Part shown: positions 44,502 to 55,557 of the stretch, piece after piece | How positions within the stretch are numbered: the stretch's first letter is position 1 | Layout: every line of letters begins with the position of its first letter | Assembly (NCBI RefSeq): GCF_013368755.1 | Contig: NC_049565.1 | Coordinates: 3,968,001-4,032,000, forward strand | Length of the DNA stretch: 64,000 nucleotides | Direction of reading: 5' to 3' | From: Talaromyces rugulosus | Taxonomy: Eukaryota > Ascomycota > Eurotiomycetes > Eurotiales > Trichocomaceae | Made by a program: the position numbers and the translations under genes | The notes under the pieces: generated by a model | Database searches by the model: none | Seen by the model: only the letters and a program-made list of their open reading frames with translations | What the model was told of the DNA's origin: nothing

Positions 44502-46142
44502 CTAGATAGTATAACCATTCAAGACCGCTTTGTTATTACCATTTGTTCGAGCTTCAGCTAACGCAGGAGGTGGAGGTGGTCCGAATACCGGCTTTTCAAT
44601 GACTTGTTCCGAGAAGCGCTCGCGTATGGTTTCGTACTCTTCCTCGTCGCTGATCACGCCGTCGTCGTCTTCATCGTCCTCGTAATCCTCATCGTCATCG
44701 TCGTATTCGCTTTGTGTGCCCTCTTCGTCTCCTTCGAGCTCACCCGGTAGACCGTGTTCGCCGATGTGGTGGTGGTGATGATGGTGGTGATGATGGTGGT
44801 CGCTTCCGGTTACACCATGCCCTCTTCCTTGTTCTTGCATGCGACGACAAAGTTCCTCGAGATGTCGACATTTCTTCTGGTATCTTTCTAGCTCTTGTTG
44901 GTTCCTGTTCCGCTCTTCTGCCATTTCTAGTATATTGCGATTGGTTTGGTCGTGCTTGCGAGTCAGTGTGAGATTTTCCTTTTCAAGGCGCTTGGTCTTT
45001 TTCGACATTTCTTCCATCTCCTTCCGGAAAGTGAGAAATAACTCGTTACTGTTGTTCAAAGTATCCTCAACCTAGGGTAATAGTTAGAAAAGACATTTCG
45101 CCTATTTTCAAACAGTGAACCACCCACCTGTTTGAATTTTTCGACATAAATATTGAGCTGGCTGCGAAGCTCAGTCTCCGTTTGGTTGAATGTGGACACC
45201 TGGACACTGAGAGCACCGCTCTTTTTCTCCTCGCTCTCTGCCGCGCGCTTCTGTTCTTCGAATTTTGCAGTAATACTTTGGATTTCCGCGTCCTTGCTTC
45301 GTAACAGGCCTTTGAAGTGAAATTCACGCAGTTCAAACTTTTCCGCAATTGTCTTTATCTTCGAACGCAGCCTTCTCCAAGGTTAGCAGCGCAATTGGTA
45401 GACTGTGTTTTGTTGGTGTGCTTACGCTTCGTCTAATTCAATATTCATCTTTTCGTACTTTCGCGTCTCTTTCGAAGCCATGACATCCTGGATATCATAA
45501 AGCAGGGAACTCAAACGTTCATTGACGACCATGCGGGCTCTTCTTTCATTCTCTTCAAGCTTTTTGTTGTCGTCCTGCACATTACCCCCAATATTGTCAG
45601 CGTAATGTGGATAAAGAAGTGTATGGTGGTACCCACTTTGACTTTTTTATTTTCCTTAGTGAGTTCACGACATAGCTTCTCCAATTTATCTTTCATGGTA
45701 AGCGTCTTATTCAATTCGGATTTGCCCTTGTCCTGGTCCTTTTGTAACTGATCCGCACGTTTTTTGCTTTTGGAGTGATCCCGATCCAGCTTCTTCATGT
45801 CCGCTAGCAACTCGGTGTATTTCTTGTGGACGGTCTCGAGTCGGGTCATCGGTGATTCGATATTGTTCAAAAGTTGGTTCAAGTCTCTCGTAGCCTTCTT
45901 GACTTCGCGTTCTGGGAAGAAAAAAAAAATTAGACACATGCTCGTTGCGGAAAATATCGATCTTCGATTTCGAGGGCCGCAGAAACAAGGAGAAGGCACG
46001 CACCAATTTCAGCTTCTTGGTCCTTTTCTCCAGCCGCATCTTGCTCCAATTGAGAAATCTTGGCCGCTAGAAGCTTGGAGGTTTCGTTCGGATCGGCCAT
46101 CTTCTTCCCCTTGGCCTTCTTAGACATTGTGGTCGATGCCAT
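44502..46142 (-). CDS. Taxilin family coiled-coil protein
   Basis: Exons 46142-46004, 45911-45637, 45574-45426, 45371-45128 and 45071-44502 give 458 aa. Almost all of residues 25-340 is heptad-rich coiled coil with taxilin hallmarks: KLEKLCRELTKENKK, MVVNERLSSLLYDIQDVM, LRSKIKTIAEKFELREFHF and LTRKHDQTNRNILEM, then KCRHLEELCRRMQ. Taxilins bind syntaxins and take part in vesicle traffic. After the coil is a run of eleven His, then a strongly acidic stretch (DDDDEDYEDDEDDD) and a Pro-rich tail. Start at 46142 is chosen (MASTTMSKKAKGKK); the Met at 46127 is an alternative. Confidence 0.92.
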
Positions 46143-46922
46143 GGTTGTTGTATAGCCAGTATTGTACAAAATTCCCCGTTATAAGGACAAAAGAGGTTTC
46201 GGAAGGTGTTTGGACGATGTATCACTGTGGGTTCGCTGTTGTCGATACAACTACTGCCGTGCCTGGACCGCAACCAGGATAGTTGCGGTCAGGGTCTACC
46301 CTGTCAAGGTGCCTGGAGGCTACACGGAATGCTCCCTGCGGTCGTACAGTCGATCTATGTCGCTCAACTAGATCGATCGTGCTTGTCGGAATGCGGAAGT
46401 CGAGGTACATGCGATGTTTTCTCTCTCTTCGCCGGGCCGAGCAGGAGACTTTCTCGAGGGCGTGTGGGAGTCGCAGAGGAAAGTCGTAAGGAATGTCGCC
46501 GATTCAGGCCTGCTCAGAATGTCTGGTGCAAGCGCTGGTCTACCGAAAAAGATGCAGCCGATATTCCTACCGGGGTTTCCAGCGTGGTTAGAGTCGGACG
46601 AAGCCTGTCGTGACTCGTGAGAGGGGAGTGACCGGCTTGGCTCATCTCGGCCTAGCGTCGGATTTCGCATCGAGTCACTTTTCTTGGCATTCGCCTCCGA
46701 AAAGACTTGGTGAAACCACTGGAGAAAAAATATAAACTCCCGACGTCTGTACTTGTGGGGTTTTGTTTGAGTTCTTGCCATGCAATAGGTTTGGGCTTTT
46801 CTGTACATTGCAAACAGCGCCAACAAAGACTATCCCCCGAGCTTGCGCGTGAAGAAACCCGACCGACACCGGCATAAGGCTTGAGCCGGTTTATCTGTCC
46901 AGCTCGGTCTGGAGCTATCACC
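46143..46922. other. Divergent promoter of taxilin and CYM1
   Basis: Frames of 135 and 152 codons overlap here on opposite strands but neither has protein-like composition. No other structure. Confidence 0.5.
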
Positions 46923-49900
46923 ATGCTTCGCCTACCGACTGGCGTGCGCCGAAACCCACTGACTCTGCTGAGAGCTGCTGGGAATCCACGGCTACAACGG
47001 TCCCGGTTCCAGAATGCGTCGTTATCTATTCGTCCGGCTTCGACGGTGACGGATCTGAAGAGCTATCCGGGCGTCGGAGAAAAGCTTCATGGATTTACAG
47101 TCAAGGAGACAAAACATGTTCCGGAGCTACATCTTTCGGCTATTCTGTTGAAACATGACAAGACAGATGCGGATTATCTCCATGTGGCTAGGGATGACAA
47201 GAACAATGTTTTTGGTATTGGATTCAAGACGAATCCTCCAGATGCCACCGGAGTACCTCATATACTCGAGCATACAACATTATGTGGGAGTGAGAAGTAA
47301 GTGGAACGTATTTTTTTTTCTGTGTGCCAGGGAGACTGACGATACCATCAAAGATACCCTGTCAGGGACCCTTTCTTCAAGATGCTCCCTAGGTCCCTCT
47401 CTAATTTCATGAACGCCTTCACATCAGCCGATCACACCACGTATCCCTTTGCCACCACAAATAAACAGGATTTCCAAAATTTGCTGTCTGTCTACCTCGA
47501 TGCTACACTCCACCCACTATTGAAAGAGGAAGACTTCCGACAAGAGGGATGGAGACTCGGAGCCGAAAATCCGCGATCGTCGGAGGAACAAGCAACAGAG
47601 GCCACTAAGCTCGATGATATCGTCTTCAAGGGCGTTGTCTACAATGAGATGAAGGGACAAATGTCGGATGCCAACTACCTGTATTATATTCGGTTTAAAG
47701 AGAGCATTTTCCCTGCTATCAACAACTCTGGCGGTGACCCGCACTCTATCACGGATTTGACGCATCAGCAACTAGTTGATTTTTCTCGGAAGAATTATCA
47801 TCCTAGCAACGCAAAGATTGTCACATACGGTGATATGCCTTTGGCTGATCACTTGCAGCAAGTTGGAGGTGTTCTGGATAGCTTTAATAAAGGAGCAGCA
47901 GACAAAGATGTGAAGGTACCACAAGATCTTGGACCAGGACCTGTGAATGTCACTGTTTCTGGCCCTATCGATTCGTTTACGAGTGAAGACCGGCAATGCA
48001 AAACGTCTGATTCGTGGCTGATGGGCGAAATCACGGATATTGTGGAAACATTCTCGGCAGGAATCCTGTCGTCGTTACTGCTCGATGGCTACGGCTCTCC
48101 TATGTATCGGGCCCTTATTGAGAGCGAGCTTGGATCGTCGTTTACTCCCAATACCGGCTTCGATACATCTTCCAAAGTCCCCGTCTTTTCAGTTGGTGTG
48201 AACGGTGTGCGCCAGGAAGACGTGCCTAAAGTGAGCGAAGCAATTCGTAATGTCTACGAAGATGCAGTCGCGAACGGATTCAGTGACGAAAAAGTCCAAG
48301 GTTTCCTCCACCAACTGGAACTAGCGCTGAGACACAAGACGGCCAATTTCGGCATCGGAGTCATGGAAAAGACTATCTCGTCGTGGTTTAATGGCAGCGA
48401 CCCCATAAAGGAGCTTGCTTGGAACGATGTCATCAATGAGTTTAAGACGAGATATTCAAAAGGCGGATATCTAGAATCTCTGGTCCAGAGATACCTTCTC
48501 AACGACAAATATATGAAATTCACGATGACAGGCTCACCCACATATAACCAAGAGCTCGACGAGCAAGAAGCAGTTCGAAAGGAAACCAAGCTTTCTGGTT
48601 TAATTGCGGAACATGGCTCTGTCGAAAAGGCCGTTGCTGAACTGGACAAATCAGAACTGGATTTGCTGAAAATCCAAGAAGACGCACAACTCGCAGACGT
48701 GAGTTGCTTGCCGTCCGTTCACGTTAGCGATATTTCAAGAGAAAAAGAACGCAAGCCTGTACGAGAAGCCAAGGTTGACGGCGTCGAGGTGGTGTGGCGC
48801 GAGGCGCCAACGAACGGTCTGACATATTTCCAAGCTCTGAATCCGTTTGATGGCTTGCCGAATGAGCTTCGTTTGCTGATGCCACTGTTTAATGACTGTG
48901 TCATGCGCCTTGGTACCTCTGGAAGAAGTATGGAGCAGTGGGAAGACTTGATCAAGCTCAAGACAGGCGGCGTCACCACCTCGTCGTACTTGGTCTCTTC
49001 GCCAACTCAACTAGGAAAATTTAGCGAAGGACTCCAGTTCAGCGGGTTTGCACTGGACCAAAACCTTCCCGTTATGCTGGACATCATCCGCACTCTGGTC
49101 ACAGAGACCGACTTTACAAGCGAAGCAGCTCCGCGAATGGTCATGGAACTGCTACGTTCTACGACGAACGGCGCCCTGGACGCTGTTGCTGGTACGGGCC
49201 ATCGCTTCGCGGTGAACGCAGCGGCTGCTTCTTTGAACGAGAGCTTCTGGGTTCAGGAACAGCAGTCTGGATTGGCTCAATTGCAGGCTACCGCCGATCT
49301 TCTTTATAAAGCAGCCAACTCTCAACAAGGCCTTCAGGAGCTCATGGACAAACTTCGTCTAATCCAGAGCTTTGCTATTTCCCGAACGCCTAACTTGCGT
49401 GTTCGCATGGTTTGCGAGGCCAACAGCGCGTCGGAAAATGAGGCTGCTTTGCAGAAGTGGTTATCAGCCCTTCCAAAACAGGTTGCAGCTCCTTCTTCGA
49501 GTAATACGCTCGAGCTTCCTAGCAACCCCGGAAAAGTCCTCTACGACATGCCATACAAGGTGTATTACTCGGGTCTTGCAATGGAAACAGTGCCTTTTAT
49601 TGACCCGTCGAGCGCATCGTTGAGTGTGCTCTCCCAGTTGCTGACTCACAAGTATCTCCATCCAGAGATTCGTGAGAAGGGCGGTGCTTATGGTGCCGGA
49701 GCCAGTAACGGGCCTATCAAGGGCGTCTTCACATTGTCCAGCTACCGAGACCCTAACCCAAACAACACGTTGAACGTCTTCGGCAAAGCCGGCACTTTTG
49801 CTCGTGATCGTTCTTGGACGGATCGTGAGCTCGAGGAGGCTAAATTGAGTATCTTCCAAGGACTTGATGCGCCCACCAGTGTCGACGAGGAGGGAGCGCG

Positions 49901-50150
49901 CTACTTCATGAGCGGTGTCACTCACGAAATGGACCAGCGCTGGCGAGAACAGGTCCTCGACGTGACGGCCAAGCAAGTGAACGAGGTGGCGCAGAAATTC
50001 CTCGTCGATGCACCTCGCCAGGCGTTATGTGTGCTTGGTGAAAAGAAAGAATTTTCCGAATCGAGCGAGTGGGCTGTGAGGAAGCTATCTTTGCAGTCAG
50101 AAGACCCTGCTGTTGAAGCTGGTGAAGACAGCCTCGCAAGCACCGCATAG
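46923..50150 (+). CDS. CYM1: Mitochondrial presequence protease (M16C metallopeptidase)
   Basis: Exons 46923-47296 and 47354-50150 give 1056 aa. It degrades cleaved targeting peptides in the mitochondrial matrix. The zinc site HILEH (HxxEH, near 47260) opens the first M16 domain; the following exon starts [15 protein letters not shown] and continues [20 protein letters not shown], classic for Cym1/PreP. The C-terminal half holds the R/Y pair region [11 protein letters not shown] used for substrate binding. The N-terminus is rich in Arg and Ser without acids ([20 protein letters not shown]), a mitochondrial presequence. Length fits fungal orthologues. It shares a divergent promoter with taxilin. 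Confidence 0.95.
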
Positions 50151-51129
50151 TCTGTATTGCCTGTATAACATGCATTGTCTGCATTTTGCCCCGGAGTTCT
50201 GTACACATCAGACCATCTACTCTCCTGCATTTTATTTGGATTGTTTGCTGCATTGGCAGCTAAAATTAGGGGATGATTTTGTGCGATATCCATATACCCT
50301 ATGTATTATAATGTGTTTTTATGTGGTTGGTGGAAGTATTACGAAGTCTACATATCTCTTGTACTATACAGCATGAAATCGCTACATCCCTTCCCTTGGT
50401 GAACACCGGTTGACATTGACATTGACCTGACACAGACCTGCATATACACAACACGCGCTGCTAGAACAGAAAAAGACTCGTCTCCAGTCCTTGCCATGAC
50501 TGGCAGATGACTTAGTCGCCCCCAGGCATTCAATGCCTGGGGTTATAGCGCAAGATCAACTCCAATTCCTCCGTCCGGTTTCACCAAATGTCCAGCACAG
50601 CGGCAGCTCTATATGCGGATCTACCGTAAACCATCGCCCCGATGTGTTTGTGTGAAGATTCCGTGTATTAAGCTGTCTTGTCTGTCTAGACGAAGCCAGG
50701 ACAAGGGATTCTCCGTTTTTCAGACCTACCCAGCCCGCGAGTTCTAAGGAGGGTGGACTAAAAACGCGAGGACAGCTAATGTAATAATTATATAAGACAT
50801 TTATTTAAATCTGTCTAATTTCTTAGTAGTACAGCCGCAAATTATTAATATCTTGCTCATGTACGTATACACAACAGTAAGCCCGGCACGGTTCAATTGG
50901 ACGGATGTGCCTGCCAAGACTTACGATAAGCCGTTAGTAGCGTACTACCTCGGCCACCGCGCAATCAGCCATGCGTCTTACTCTTGAGTCTTACCGTCCT
51001 ACAGTGTTCTTACTTGTGCTTATATCTCCCATATTGGTTTTACGGGCCTCCCCGTGGCTGTATGAGCAGTATGTGATTTTTTAATCTTTTCGTCCCACGT
51101 CCACACAAGCAATAAAGGCTATCATCACA
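50151..51129. other. Intergenic region, about 1 kb
   Basis: 3' flank of CYM1 and promoter of the zinc-cluster gene. A short inverted repeat around CCCAGGCATTCAATGCCTGGG (50521-50541) could form a hairpin. No gene seen. Confidence 0.5.
50521..50541. repeat. Perfect inverted repeat
   Basis: CCCAGGCATT and its complement AATGCCTGGG flank a single C, a 10-bp stem about 370 bases after the CYM1 stop. Possible hairpin in DNA or RNA; function unknown. Confidence 0.7.
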
Positions 51130-53474
51130 ATGGCGGACACTCAGCCTGGTGCGCCTAAGCCGACCAAGGCCTGTGGTGAGTGCATTGTATTTGAGACATC
51201 GATCAGTTCCAGTCTAATCGGATATCTAGTCAACTGCCGTAGGCAAAAGGTAATTAGCCTTCAAAATGGCAATACATAGCACGAGGCGTCAATTGTTAAA
51301 CATTCATGTCTTAAAAGATGAAATGTCAAATCGACGACTCGCCCCCATGCCGCAGATGCAAGGCTCTAAAATCAGAATGCATCTTTCGACCCAGGGCAAA
51401 TGTATGTAGCCAGCCATACCAATCTACCCTCTTCCGCTCAATATTGATGAGTCTATGTAGGCCGCGGTGATTCATCGGATGCCGGAAATATCTCCCAGCA
51501 GTACGGCTACTGCCACGGCCAGTTTCAACTTTGCGTCCTCGGCGACTGACCAGGCCTCTATTTTGTCTCGGCTAGACACTATCGAGGCTCTCCTAGGCAT
51601 CAAGAAGGTACCTAATGATATGTCGACTCTCGATGCCGAAGATGACTTGGATATCGCACTGGACGAGTCCGACGATGGAGACTTTCCCTTTGCTGGGGTA
51701 GGCAAAGCTCTGACTCGATTGCGAGAAATGACCAAATCGGCCCAGGATCAGAATATCTGGTCGAAGAAGGTGGTTCGGCAACTATGGCGGTCGTGCGTGC
51801 GAACTATTCAAAGTATCTTTTTTTGCTACGTGCACTTACTTGTAATCGCAGATTCCACACTCATCTCCCCTTGCTGCACTTTTTGGCCGATCGTAAAACA
51901 TTTTTCACGCCGACACCTCTGCTTCTGGCATCTATACTGTACATTTCCTCGCTACATCACAACTCAGCTGAATATGCGAGTCTGGCGCCTGGTTATTTTG
52001 CCGCTACATGCAGTGCTATTGCAGATCTCGTAATGCCTAGCCCGGCATTTGATCTGGGGGACTCCAGCGAGTTTGAGTTTAAAGCGGACGAAATCGCTTT
52101 CAACGATATCCTAGGCTTGATCATGGCGAGTTTGAGCTCAGAGGCTTTCATCGACGCAACTGGCTCGTGGATCTCCATTGGATATCGACTTCTTTTGGAT
52201 CATTGTCCGCACTTGGAACGGGGTCCTTTAGACTGGAAAGGGCTTTTTTCAGGTCTTCAGGTAGGGGGGGTTTTTTTTTATCCTTTGTCTTCTTAAATAT
52301 TGTTGTGTTCTAAGAAAGAAAGGTTATCGATGTCGAACACGCTTCGATTCATCTGTGCTATCCATTACTGCCAAAGCAGCCACCCCAGCAACAACTTCAA
52401 AACCTCGATCGCTCACAAGACACTGCATATCGTGGCTTGGCTCAGATGATGCACAGTGGGCTCAGCCATTTTGTCGGCAGGGGGCTACCGTCGATATGGT
52501 CGTTTGTCAGTGGAAAAGGTTCCGGCAAGCTTGTTAATTCCGAGTGGACCTTTACAGACCAGGACTTGCAAGTAATTCGACGCTGGGCAAAGGGGCTGGA
52601 CGACTGGTTGGTCCGATATAATGGAGCTTCTCGTAAGTCATAAACTTTTTTGGCCCGTTGCTGAAGCTAAACATGAATCCAGAGCCTTCGGAGGCCGATC
52701 GCCACGGTATATTGATCCTTCTTCAGTATCATCTGCACAAATTATTCGTCCTTTCCATCTATCACCCCGCTCGTGGCCACGATCTAGGGGCACACAATAT
52801 TACTTCGACCGAGAAGCACGAGCTTTTGATATCGGCACGAGCAATTCTGCGTCTCCGTGAAAATGATACGGGAATATGGTCAAATTGGGATCTTGTCATG
52901 GTGACACTGGCTGCTCTGCTGGTGCTCCGCGGTTTTGAAGACAGAATGGCCAATGAAGATGGTATGCTAGACTAGAGTGAGTTGAAGAACTTCGCTGACA
53001 TCCTTTTTAGACATAGCACTGGTTCAAAGCCATCTAAGAAGCTTGCAAGGCAGTCAAAGGCCTGCCCCGAGTGTGCAACACGTCCTGGCAGATAGGCTCG
53101 AAAAAGCCGTGCAAAACATGCACAGCCCCGTATCCCACAGCCCAGAGCTGATCATGACGAACGCGAATCTGGACTACTCCTATACTATATTTGACCAAAA
53201 CACACTTCCCTTGGCAAACCCGTCCTGGCTGATTCAAGATCCTCTGACGATGACGACAAAACATGCTGTTCAGCTATCGCCAACGGAGACTAGGAGTAAT
53301 ATACCTGGGCAGTATCATTCTAATACCATGGTGCCACCACCACAAAATGACGCCCAGACGTTTCAGACGAGACAGTGGATACAGGATCAGACTTCGAATA
53401 TGTGGCCAGCGAATCTGCATCGGTTGTTTGGACATGACGAATCACAGGCAGGAAATGGGTCATTGGGGAGTTGA
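51130..53474 (+). CDS. Zn2Cys6 (fungal zinc-cluster) transcription factor
   Basis: Eight exons: 51130-51175, 51230-51249 (20 nt), 51318-51401, 51461-51792, 51852-52260, 52323-52632, 52683-52961 and 53011-53474; 647 aa. The zinc cluster is assembled from exons 1-3: C-x2-C-x6-C-x7-C-x2-C-x6-C (KACVNCRRQKMKC, then PPCRRCKALKSEC). A nuclear DNA-binding regulator. The middle region (FHTHLPLLHFLADR, YISSLHHNSAEYASLAPGYF, SWISIGYRLLLDHCPH) matches the fungal-specific transcription factor domain. The C-terminal 150 residues are Gln/Asn/Ser/Pro rich, typical of an activation region. No neighbouring pathway gene shows its target. Confidence 0.9.
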
Positions 53475-54355
53475 ATTGTCTCAGCCCTGCAATGACTATC
53501 AAATTCTCACGGCGATGACTGGTAGCGTATTGTGTGTGGTCTACCACAAGCCAGCGAGAAATCACTTTCACCACTTATCCGCTGTGAATTTTGCTCTGGG
53601 CAGTATGATATCACTTCATTAATGATTCTTCTCGCCTTGCTGCCTCGTGACGCATGTTATCTCTAACACTTGGATGGCACATCGGAGTTGGACTACATAT
53701 TTCGAATTGTTTGACGTATAGTCTTCGAACTGCCATCATTCTCCAGTCTCTGCTTTCGAGGCAGTTTGAACCTTGGAATTCGGTTTAGGTTAGACAAATA
53801 TCTCGGTCAGAGAGATAGATGTCGCGGGCAGATTCCTCCTCTGTTGTGTGATTAAATGGAACCACGCTGATGAAACATTGAATGTCTGCATTTGTCAGAT
53901 CGCCATGCCTTTCAAATTTTTATGGCACAGACCCTTTATTTATGTATATATAAACATGACATTCGAATTCTCAATTCCACATTAGTCCGGAAAGACTGTT
54001 ACAGCCTTTCTTCATGAGCACTGAATGCTTGATAGCAGGTAAAGAAATCACCAAGGCAGTTCCAGAGGCGTAGCCAGATTCTTTCCCAGTACGGGCTCTG
54101 CAGTCCCGATATCACTGTATCCGTTAGAGCCATATACATGTATCGCAATTGATGTATAAAGGAAACTTACCGAGGACCCCTCGGAGCCCAGTACGTCCCC
54201 GTTTTGCTAATATCAAAGTCATTCTCGACAAAATCCACTACAGACTTTGCCGACTCGTCAGGTGTGACAGCTACTCGCCGTCAGCTTTAACCCTTTTTTT
54301 AAATAAAAAAATAGATAGAGAAAACTCACCACCCCCGGGGGTTAACGCTCGACAT
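53475..54355. other. Intergenic region
   Basis: 3' flanks of two convergent genes, AT-rich. No gene seen. Confidence 0.5.
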
Positions 54356-55228
54356 CTAGACAATCTTACTCAATCTCTCTCTGGTCTGATCGATCTCCTC
54401 CTGCTGCTTATCAAGCTGGGTCTTCATTCCCTTCTTCACCCGTCTCATCTCCTTGATCTCCTTCTCCGCACTCTCCAACCTATCGCAATGCTGCTTGTAT
54501 ATTGCGCGATTCTTTTTAATCGCTTCGACCTGCCTATCCAGGTCCCCCCGAACTTTCTTCTTGTAGGCCAAGGCCTCGGGGCCCAGCTTTTCATCCTCCT
54601 GGTCGAGGCATTGTTTTTTGATGGGGAGCTCAACCCCCTCTTCCTGAGCCTCTTTCATAAGCTCCTCGAAACGACGTTTAATCTATACCCAAATCAGTCC
54701 ATCTATATAATCAGCACTAATAACATGTATACTTACGTCCGCCGACGATTTCTGCTTTGAATCCATTTTAGATGGATCCTGAAATGATTCATCATTATTA
54801 AACTCAATGCATATACATTGAAAGTACTTTGCTTTTCTTACCCCGGGGACAACACTGTCCATCTCCATTCGAGATGACAGCTAGAATAGAGATCGTTAGA
54901 CTCAGTTCAATCGCACCAGTTATACTTGGAAAAAGCTAGACTACTCACCCCAGTTCCTTCCTCAGCTTTGACAAACAACGATGCCTGCCCGCCAGTTGCC
55001 TGACGAACAGGCACCGTTGCCGTCTCGGCCTGGAGTTGATCATTGTCGACTTTTCAGATGGTGGTCAATGTACAGGTAGTTGAGTGGTTGTTCGATAGCT
55101 ACTAGGACAACTTACGAGATTGGTAAGGGAAAGTGAAAGTAAATTCCGCTATATACATATCAGTTATCATTACGATTCAATTGTGATTTGGGAATATGAT
55201 ATGGAATACGAGATGGCTACTTACCCAT
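54356..55228 (-). CDS. Coiled-coil protein of unknown function (about 181 aa)
   Basis: Exons 55228-55225, 55148-55116, 55049-54949, 54880-54842, 54778-54737 and 54682-54356 join in phase. In this minimal model only four coding bases precede the first intron (ATG G). The frame also stays open upstream to an ATG at 55426, which would add about 66 residues rich in Ala and Thr coded by a CAG/CAA-type repeat; I cannot decide between them. The middle has FVKAEEGTG and acidic stretches; the last 100 residues are a Lys/Glu-rich coiled coil (DRQVEAIKKNRAIYKQHCDR, KQQEEIDQTRERLSKIV). It looks like a subunit of a larger complex, but I do not recognise it. Exons of 33, 39 and 42 nt make it easy to miss. 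Confidence 0.7.
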
Positions 55229-55230
55229 TG

Positions 55231-55302
55231 CTTCTGCTACTGTTGCTGCTGTTGTTGTTGCTGTTGCTTTTGCTGTTGTTGCTGCTGTAGCTGTAGCTGT
55301 TG
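55231..55302. repeat. Imperfect CAG/CAA (TGCTGT/TTGCTG) trinucleotide repeat
   Basis: Runs of TGCTGT and TTGTTG on the + strand, that is CAGCAA on the - strand. It lies at the 5' end of the coiled-coil gene and would encode Ala/Thr in the frame open to the longer start. Likely variable in length between strains. Confidence 0.8.
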
Positions 55303-55557
55303 ATGAATAGGAGACGTCCTCGATGTTATTGCGCCCAGCCCGTCTTAGGGAAGGAGACTCCTTCCACTCCCGTGACCACCTCCTTCCTAAAATGGAAAAA
55401 ACCACTGAAATACATTCGAATCTCATTTTTTCCCTATCTCTCCATCGAAGACATCATCGTATTCAGTGGTGAACCAACGCTAAAAAGATTATCGAAGCTC
55501 TTTGAAACTTTTGCCAATTGGCTCTTTAATCAGCGAATTCAAATTGGTATCGACACA

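Noticed and set aside
46206..46826. Frames of 135 (+) and 152 (-) codons between taxilin and CYM1
   Set aside because: They overlap each other, match nothing, and sit in a divergent promoter.
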